A stretch of DNA of 64,000 nt from Ruoffia sp044336205 (GTDB lineage: Bacteria; Bacillota; Bacilli; Lactobacillales; Aerococcaceae), in assembly GCA_044336205.1 (NCBI GenBank), contig CP172318.1, positions 1,860,001 through 1,924,000 on the forward strand. Reading direction: 5' to 3'. Below the pieces are notes generated by a model. That model made no database searches. It worked only from the letters and a program-made list of their open reading frames with translations, and was not told the origin of the DNA. Position numbers and translations under genes: made by a program. Positions 58,277-64,000 of this stretch are shown here, piece by piece. The stretch's first letter is position 1; each line of letters starts with the position of its first letter.

Positions 58277-58518
58277 TTAGGGATTAATATTCGTTTTAAA
58301 GTAAATAGCTACTGCAACACCGAATAGCGCTAGAGAAAAACTCCACAGCGTATAAAGTATATATTTATAGAGATTAATTTTTTGGTATGATTTGAGTTGA
58401 CTTACATATTGATAGCCAATAGACCGTCTTAGCAAAGCAACTAGCCCCAATAATGTTCCATGCAACAGTTTCCTAATAATCTATCAATCATATAATTATA
58501 GCTATAATAATTAACCAT
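58277..58518 (-). pseudogene. Small membrane-protein ORF, probably frameshifted
   Basis: ATG 58518 has a strong AAAGGTGGG site and codes MVNYYSYNYMIDRLLGN, but stops at TAG 58441. An overlapping frame continues from about 58460 with LLHGTLLGLVALLRRSIGYQ and ends with a clear membrane helix (LWSFSLALFGVAVAIYF) at TAA 58277. Joined near 58460 they would make one ~80-residue membrane protein. It follows comFC. I do not recognise a family; two separate tiny genes are also possible. Confidence 0.4.
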
Positions 58519-58551
58519 TTACCCACCTTTCTCATCTAATTCCCCTGATGA

Positions 58552-59319
58552 TTAATGATTCAATTGATCACGTCCAATACTCAAACTAATAATCTCACCA
58601 ACATTATCTACAGTACTAATTAACTTCTTAGCTTGTATCATCGTTGCTCCAGTAGTATATACATCATCAAAAACCAATACATCCTTTCCAACTAAGGTAG
58701 CAACTTGATCATTCATTTGAAAACTCTTTTTGAGTTTTAATCTTTCTGATTTAGTTTTATGTGCTTGCTTAACGCCATCACCAATATAGTCGAACGGGAT
58801 AGTATAAGATATTTTAGCTAAATCTAAGATATAAGCAACAGGATGAAAACGACGTTGTGTTAGGCTCATAATAGAACTTGGAAGTATAATCCATCTATAA
58901 TCTTTGTACTGTTTATAAGCTGATTTTAAGGCACTCTTCATGACGTGAGCTAGTCGGATATCTCCATGATATTTATACCGACTTATCCAGTCTTTTAACG
59001 CATCATTATAATCAAAGAGTGCCCGATGCTTCATTAAAGATACCGGTACTGTCTCTAACCAATGCAAGCAGTCAAAACAGTACACCAAACCCTCTTGTTC
59101 AAATGCTTGCTTATAAGCGTCGGTTGACTCATTATCTAATTGTCTTTCACAAGCAGAACATTGAACCCCACTTGCTTCCAATACGACAAATTTAGCTTGA
59201 CATCCATTACAGAGAACTGGCCAGTCTAATTCTGTAAAGGATATAATCATCCGCATTGTCAGCCTTAAATTTAATGGCTCATTACACAGTAAACATTTGT
59301 CAGTTACAATCTCAGCCAT
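58552..59319 (-). CDS. comFC: Competence protein ComFC (phosphoribosyltransferase-like)
   Basis: 255 residues. N-terminal Cys pairs (CLLCNEPL, CNGCQ, CSACE, CFDC) form zinc fingers; the C-terminal part is a PRTase fold with LVFDDVYTTGATM and the TKSERLKLKKSF loop. It acts with ComFA in bringing transforming single-stranded DNA into the cell. ATG 59319 lies inside the comFA end (overlap of eight bases), so translation is coupled. Confidence 0.93.
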   Translation of the reverse strand: MAEIVTDKCLLCNEPLNLRLTMRMIISFTELDWPVLCNGCQAKFVVLEASGVQCSACERQLDNESTDAYKQAFEQEGLVYCFDCLHWLETVPVSLMKHRALFDYNDALKDWISRYKYHGDIRLAHVMKSALKSAYKQYKDYRWIILPSSIMSLTQRRFHPVAYILDLAKISYTIPFDYIGDGVKQAHKTKSERLKLKKSFQMNDQVATLVGKDVLVFDDVYTTGATMIQAKKLISTVDNVGEIISLSIGRDQLNH

Positions 59320-60700
59320 CAATAAGTCCCCATTCCTTTGCTTTTTTATTCATAGATTGAATCTGCCGACGTGCTTCAATCATCGACCGGCTCTTTCCAT
59401 AATGAGCATAGATTAATTCACCTGTTGGATAATCCGGACGTCTCCCCACTCTCCCACTCATCTGAACTAAAGCAGACGTACTATACAGTTCACTTTCCGA
59501 ACCAATAATACAGACATGACAATTCGTGAATGTAACCCCTCGTTCCAAAATCGTTGTTGAAATTAAAGCTTGGTACTCGCCATCACGTAAAGCTTTTACC
59601 TTTTGTTTACGTAGTGGATCTTTAGAATGTACAACTGATAAACGAATTTCTGGCCATTCTGATATTAACCAAGTATATAATTTCTCTGCCAATTCAATAT
59701 TAGGCATAAAAATAAGTTGAACTCCCTCTAATGCTAAGAATGCTTGAATTAATTTATACAACCTCTTCTTTTGTCTTTTATTAATCTGCTCTCCCCAATC
59801 TCCAATCCACTTAAAAACAGGTTCGGGCAACGGATGGCGGTGATATCTTGCTGGAAGAATAGTCGAAGTTAAGTCACCACTAGCAACACCTTGATTCAAC
59901 TTCCGATCTGGGGTTGCGGTGAGATATACAAGTTTACCTTGCTCTTTTACTGCTCGATGAGTAGCATAGTGTAGTCCTTCATTATCCACATAAGGAAAAG
60001 CATCTACTTCATCTACAATAAGTAAATCAAAAGCTTCTTTAAAACGAAGTAATTGATGTGTTGTGGCGATAACTAGTTTTGTATAACGATAAAGTTCATC
60101 ACTCTCACCGTACAGAAGGATAATATCTACCTCTTCAAACGCCTCTTGAAGCCTCGGATATAACTCTAAACACACATCTATTCTAGGGGACGCGATACAT
60201 ACGCGTCCAGAACGGCGTAGTACATAATCAATGACAGGGAAGATCATTTCTGTTTTACCTGCCCCTGTAACTGCATGTATCATATGAGATTGCTCCGAGT
60301 TGACTAGACTATCAATTAAGTCTTTTGAAGCACGTGCTTGTTCCTTAGATAACGTTCCTTGCCAACTTAATAAACTCTCTTGTGGACTCATCTCCATCCC
60401 CTCGCGGTCTTTCATATAATATAATTGATCACCTTCAGCTATCCTACCCATCTGAAGACACACTAAGCAATATACAGCGTGACCATGAGGTAAATAGCCA
60501 AAGTCACGGTCTGAGTGATTATTGCACCTTGAACATCTAGTCGTTGTCCCTTCCCTAACCACGGCATCTTCTGTTTCCAAGTTTTTAATCAATTCTGCCA
60601 CTTCAATATTTTGAGCCTTAGCACTCCGAGTAAGTTCCTCTAAAGTTAAGAACCTTCCCTTAACCAAATCCTCAATATCTTTATACGTATCCTTATCCAA
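59312..60700 (-). CDS. comFA: Competence DNA-uptake ATPase ComFA
   Basis: 462 residues. DEAD-like helicase with zinc finger (CSRCNNH ... CLVC), Walker A HAVTGAGKTEMIF, DEVD-box VDEVDAFPY, motif III TATP and motif VI QMSGRVGRR. It powers DNA transport through the membrane channel. Start TTG 60700 with GAAAGGGG seven bases upstream. No competence sigma-factor (CIN) box was seen upstream. Confidence 0.95.
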   Translation of the reverse strand: MDKDTYKDIEDLVKGRFLTLEELTRSAKAQNIEVAELIKNLETEDAVVREGTTTRCSRCNNHSDRDFGYLPHGHAVYCLVCLQMGRIAEGDQLYYMKDREGMEMSPQESLLSWQGTLSKEQARASKDLIDSLVNSEQSHMIHAVTGAGKTEMIFPVIDYVLRRSGRVCIASPRIDVCLELYPRLQEAFEEVDIILLYGESDELYRYTKLVIATTHQLLRFKEAFDLLIVDEVDAFPYVDNEGLHYATHRAVKEQGKLVYLTATPDRKLNQGVASGDLTSTILPARYHRHPLPEPVFKWIGDWGEQINKRQKKRLYKLIQAFLALEGVQLIFMPNIELAEKLYTWLISEWPEIRLSVVHSKDPLRKQKVKALRDGEYQALISTTILERGVTFTNCHVCIIGSESELYSTSALVQMSGRVGRRPDYPTGELIYAHYGKSRSMIEARRQIQSMNKKAKEWGLIDG

Positions 60701-60928
60701 TGCTTTGCCCCTTTCACATAATAGCTAATCAGTTTAATTTTTAAATTAACCGACATTATTAAATACACTAAAAAGGGCGGAAAATATTATTATTTTTTTA
60801 AATTATCAAAAAAAACCTCTTCTAAAGACAAAGAAAACCCGACCTTTCAAATAGTACAGTTAATTCACTGAACTATTCATAAAAAGCCGAGTCAGAAAGA
60901 CGATGTATTTTTTTATTCAGCTAAACCA

Positions 60929-61495
60929 TTAGAAACCAAACATCTCATCTTGAGCTTGCCAAACGTCTGTATAGGTCTGAGTAATAATCATGACATCTTC
61001 TAAAAGAGTTTATAATCGCAATTCGATCTCATCATTGGCGCTACCATCAGAATTAAAGTCTGTGTCAATAATATATACATACTTCGGCACCATTGTCCCT
61101 CACATATCATGGATAATCGTTTTAATTTTAGTTTCTACCACAAGAAAATGACGAGGCGACCCTCCTATAACCATTAGTCCAATCACTTTACAATCTAAAG
61201 CATAAATTGGTAACAAATCAAATACATTCTTCAACGAAACAGTTATAGATGCTTGATAAATCGATGTGTCAATGAAGACGACCTCACTTTGCATCATGGC
61301 TTTCAACACCTCTAAGGTATCCCCAGAATAATCTAAATAATGACGACTGTCACTAAAAACCTTATCCTCTTCTTTCAAATCAATAAACTGAATCGCATTA
61401 TCTTATCCATACTCTTCTTCTAAAAATAGTGGCAAAGGTTGATCTTAGTCGTGCTGTTTTGATGCCTGTTGTAGAGGCTGATAAAACTAAAATTT
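60929..61495 (-). pseudogene. Decayed NADPH-dependent FMN reductase
   Basis: The N-terminal fragment LVLSASTTGIKTARLRS (near 61485-61435) lies in one frame; after a shift, LPLFLEEEYG-stop, then DSRHYLDYSGDTLEVLKAM, FIDTSIYQASITVSLKN and GGSPRHFLVVET (typical FMN_red blocks), then stops at 61100 and about 61016, with TLLEDVMIITQTYTDVW to TAA 60929-60931. At least three stops and one shift: a dead gene. It follows the luciferase-like monooxygenase gene, its natural partner. Confidence 0.82.
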
Positions 61496-61514
61496 ACAAC
61501 TGACACACTTCATT

Positions 61515-62585
61515 TTATTTTTTAGTGTATTTTTTAACTTCTGGAATGACTTTGGTTGCTAATAAATCAATTGTGCGCTTAATATCATCGGTTGGTACTC
61601 CACCCCAATCAATCTGCCCTACATAACGATTCATTCCTAACACTTCATGCTGATATAATAATTTCTCTACGATTAAACCAGGATCACCAATATTTAAAAC
61701 ATTTTTTGTATCCATTCCTTTAGCAAACTGTTGCTTAGACATAACTTGACTATCGCTAAGTTCTAGACCTGCTTTAACATGAGGATAATATTCTTTATAG
61801 GCTTGCTTTGTGTCTTCTCGAACATATAAGAGCCCCGCTGTTGCCACAGCAATATCCTCATCTTCAAGACCTTCGCGGTAAGCAGCTTGGCGGTACGCAT
61901 CAGTAAGCTGACTAAAACTTGTGACTTGACCTTCTTGATGAGACAGGTAGATTGGCACGCCTCTCATCCCTGCACTACGTGCTGAACTCAAAGATCCTCC
62001 TACTGCTCGCCAGATAGGTAAACTTCCTGTATCATTATCTGGTCTCGGAATAACTTGCGCATTGTTTAATGGTGCGCGATATTCTCCTTCCCATGTTACT
62101 GATTTGTTGCGATTAATCTTTAATAGTAAGTCTAGCTTCTCCTCGTACAATAACTCATAATCAGCTAATTCATAACCTAATAGCTCAAATATACCTGTTC
62201 TTGAAGCACGACCTGCTACAATCTCCATTCTACCATTTGAGATTAAATCAATGGTTGCCGCATCTTCAAAAACACGAACTGGGTCCGAAGTACTAATAAT
62301 GGTTGCCCCAGATGATAGCTTAATCTTGTCTGTTACTTGAGCAATCACTGCTAATATAACCATATGAGCTTGTGAGACAAAATGCTTTTGATGTGATTCT
62401 CCCACTTGGAAAATATCCATCCCTGCTTGTTCAGCCAGTTTTGCCATCTCAATAATTTGTTGCAGTCGCTCTTTTGCACTCATCAATTCAGATGTGTGAG
62501 GATTCGCAATATGATCACCTAGCGTATAGAGGCCAAACTCAATACCTTGTGATCTATCAATGTTAGCTAATGTATTCTTTTTCAT
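61515..62585 (-). CDS. LLM-class flavin-dependent monooxygenase
   Basis: 356 residues, bacterial-luciferase-like TIM barrel using FMNH2 supplied by a separate reductase. Blocks: EFGLYTLGDHI, MAKLAEQAGMDIFQVGESHQ, SGATIISTSDPVRVFEDAATIDLISNGR (split: STSDPVRVFEDAA), LPIWRAVGGS and LLYQHEVLGM. Substrate unknown. ATG overlaps the stop of the upstream degenerate paralogue by four bases. Since the FMN reductase next to it is dead, it would need another source of reduced flavin. Confidence 0.9.
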   Translation of the reverse strand: MKKNTLANIDRSQGIEFGLYTLGDHIANPHTSELMSAKERLQQIIEMAKLAEQAGMDIFQVGESHQKHFVSQAHMVILAVIAQVTDKIKLSSGATIISTSDPVRVFEDAATIDLISNGRMEIVAGRASRTGIFELLGYELADYELLYEEKLDLLLKINRNKSVTWEGEYRAPLNNAQVIPRPDNDTGSLPIWRAVGGSLSSARSAGMRGVPIYLSHQEGQVTSFSQLTDAYRQAAYREGLEDEDIAVATAGLLYVREDTKQAYKEYYPHVKAGLELSDSQVMSKQQFAKGMDTKNVLNIGDPGLIVEKLLYQHEVLGMNRYVGQIDWGGVPTDDIKRTIDLLATKVIPEVKKYTKK

Positions 62586-63228
62586 CGATTAATCATTTCC
62601 TTTCTAGGACTTAAAATGTTTTTTACTTGTAGAATAATATCTTCTGCTAATATAAATGACGTTCGTTTTACTTCATCAAATGGCAAACCAAAGAAGTCAA
62701 TCTGAGCACTAAAACGTTGATTATCAAAAACTTCATGCTGGTACAATAACTTCTCGATAAGTAGCGACGGCTCGCCACTGATAACAACACCCTTAATACT
62801 TTTTCCTTGCGCTAGAGCTCTCTTTGGAAAGTCACTTCCATTAATTAGGCAAAATCCAGCGTTGATGAAGGGATAGATTTGACTGAATGATGCTTGAGTA
62901 TTATCTCGAACAAACAGCCAACCACCACTTCCAATTGAAAGACTATCTGGTTCAAAACCAACACCAGTAGTTGCTTGGCGGTAGCCATCAGACGATTTGC
63001 ATAAGCTATCACCGCTCCTGCTAAAGTTGTCTTAAAGATTGGAACACCCAATTCACCTGCACGTATTGCGAAACTCATACTATTACCTAACCCACGCCAA
63101 ATTGGCAATCGATTCTCTACTGAGCAAGGATTCGGTAGGTGATCCCCTAGCGAATAGATACCCAATTATAAGCCATGACGTTTGTCAATTTTAAGGCTGT
63201 GAATACTGCTTAATTTTTGAAAAGACAT
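62582..63228 (-). pseudogene. Degenerate LLM monooxygenase paralogue with internal deletion
   Basis: From ATG 63228 (AAAGGAG upstream) the frame stops at TAA after HGL; then GIYSLGDHLPNP is joined directly to NRLPIWRGLGNSMSFAIRAG, so about 160 residues of the barrel are missing. A frameshift near 62985 follows, and the frame continues with DSLSIGSGGWLFVRDNTQ and KLLYQHEVF to a TGA that overlaps the next gene's ATG. It is a dead tandem copy of the following gene. Confidence 0.85.
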
Positions 63229-63332
63229 CAAGCACTCCTTTAATATTGTACTATGCTTCATCTTAAGTATAAACTAACTTTTAAGGTTAAAAAAGTTTAA
63301 TTATATAGTATCTTCATTATAACCCATTATAA

Positions 63333-63377
63333 AATAAAGACCCACAAGTCAAAAGCATAAAGCCAACGACCTGTGGG
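63333..63377 (-). terminator. Terminator of the degV gene
   Basis: CCCACAAGTC (63341-63350) with GACCTGTGGG (63368-63377), one mismatch, followed on the minus strand by TCTTTATTTTAT. Confidence 0.82.
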
Positions 63378-63420
63378 TAAATTATATGAATAATTATAGT
63401 ATTCAATTATTTATACATTA

Positions 63421-64000
63421 TTAGGATTTTATAATTGGAATAATTGCTAAACCAATAGCTCCCACTCCAGTATGAACTCCAATCACTGGGCTTAGCCCAT
63501 TAACTTTAATTGACATGTCTGGATATTTTTCTTTAATCGTTGCGGATAGTTTATCCACTTCTTGTTGGGCCAAGCTGTGGGCAAAGCGTATCTCAACGCC
63601 ATCAGGAAACTCCTGCATTGATTCTTCAATGAGTTCGTAGAATCGTTGGTAGACCCGGCGATTAGTTCGAATCTTTTCAAACACCTCAATTTTTCCATCT
63701 TTAAAGTATAATAATGGGCGTATTTTTAACAAATTACCAATCATTGCAGAGGTAGTACTTAAACGCCCTCCTTTAGCAAGATTATCCAAATTCTCTACCA
63801 TGAGGTAAATATTGGTACGATTTGCTTGCCACTTTGCTAATTCGTTGATTTCCTGGGCGCTTTTACCTTGGTCAACCCATTGTAGTATATTTTCTACAAT
63901 TGCTTCAGCTACCACGGCAGCCGCTGTAGAGTCAATACAATAAGCATCAATAAGATGACTATTCTCTGATAATACCATGGTAGCACTTTGGTATGTTCCG
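63421..64000 (-). CDS. DegV-family fatty-acid-binding protein, C-terminal part (runs off right edge)
   Basis: The open frame continues past the internal Met at 63978 to the window edge (upstream residues GTYQSAT, the DegV serine loop), so the N-terminal ~90 residues are missing. Blocks: LIDAYCIDSTAAA, LMVENLDNLAKGGRLS, IRPLLYFKDGKIEVFEKIRT and HTGVGAIGLAI. DegV (FakB-type) proteins hold a fatty acid for phosphorylation by FakA. Which fatty acid is bound cannot be read. Confidence 0.92.
   Translation of the reverse strand, partial: GTYQSATMVLSENSHLIDAYCIDSTAAAVVAEAIVENILQWVDQGKSAQEINELAKWQANRTNIYLMVENLDNLAKGGRLSTTSAMIGNLLKIRPLLYFKDGKIEVFEKIRTNRRVYQRFYELIEESMQEFPDGVEIRFAHSLAQQEVDKLSATIKEKYPDMSIKVNGLSPVIGVHTGVGAIGLAIIPIIKS

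Noticed and set aside
1..64000. CRISPR array, tRNA or rRNA genes, prophage or restriction system
   Set aside because: I looked for regular spacers, cloverleaf-type genes, rRNA blocks and phage or restriction gene sets on both strands and found none.

Overview
The window is low-GC, Gram-positive, chromosomal sequence. It has the typical Firmicutes gene sets (rapZ-yvcK-whiA, hprK-lgt-gpsA-trxB, ftsEX-prfB-secA-hpf-comFC-comFA, tatD-rnmV-rsmA-veg). It also has an LDH, a LiaX/LiaY pair of the kind known from enterococci, and promoters close to the sigma-A consensus. This points to the order Lactobacillales, plausibly an Aerococcaceae- or Carnobacteriaceae-like organism; that placement is inference. 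No rRNA, tRNA or CRISPR array was seen. Most genes lie on the minus strand.

Layout. 1-3.1 kb: the N-terminal part of mfd, then pth, and divergent ldh. 3.2-9.0 kb: a cyclic-di-GMP cluster (one EAL and two membrane GGDEF proteins), a secreted protein of unknown function and a membrane-anchored NodB deacetylase. 9.0-15.4 kb: peptide-binding protein, M42 aminopeptidase and a flavoprotein reductase, with decayed gene remnants between them. 15.5-23.9 kb: veg, rsmA, rnmV, tatD, metG, a PcsB-like NlpC/P60 hydrolase, tyrS and an unlisted 58-residue gene. 23.9-29.2 kb: flavodoxin-fold oxidoreductase, a two-component system, an SsbB-like protein and a complete IS1182-type insertion sequence. 29.2-38.1 kb: whiA, yvcK, rapZ, pgcA, trxB, gpsA, lgt, hprK. 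38.4-43.4 kb: liaY, liaX, uvrA. 43.5-51.0 kb: a phosphate regulon (pstS, phoU, pstB, pstA, pstC, phoR, phoP). 51.3-60.7 kb: ftsX, ftsE, prfB (with its programmed frameshift), secA, a pair of related hairpin-rich repeats, hpf, a small membrane ORF, comFC, comFA. 60.9-64 kb: a decaying luciferase-like monooxygenase/FMN-reductase operon and the C-terminal part of a DegV protein.

The most unusual finding is the phosphate-binding protein PstS. Its two halves are in swapped order (the usual C-terminal half comes first) and are joined by an acidic linker built from 15-residue repeats, so the protein is circularly permuted. It also lacks a lipobox. Its gene sits downstream of phoU with its own set of 11-bp-phased TTTACA repeats, and similar sets lie in front of pstC. 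Other notable points are a LiaR/VraR-like palindrome in front of liaX, the c-di-GMP cluster in a lineage where such signalling is uncommon, a probable frameshift at the end of the NodB gene, an inverted repeat in the IS that would hide the transposase ribosome-binding site on read-through RNA, and two related MITE-like elements between secA and hpf.
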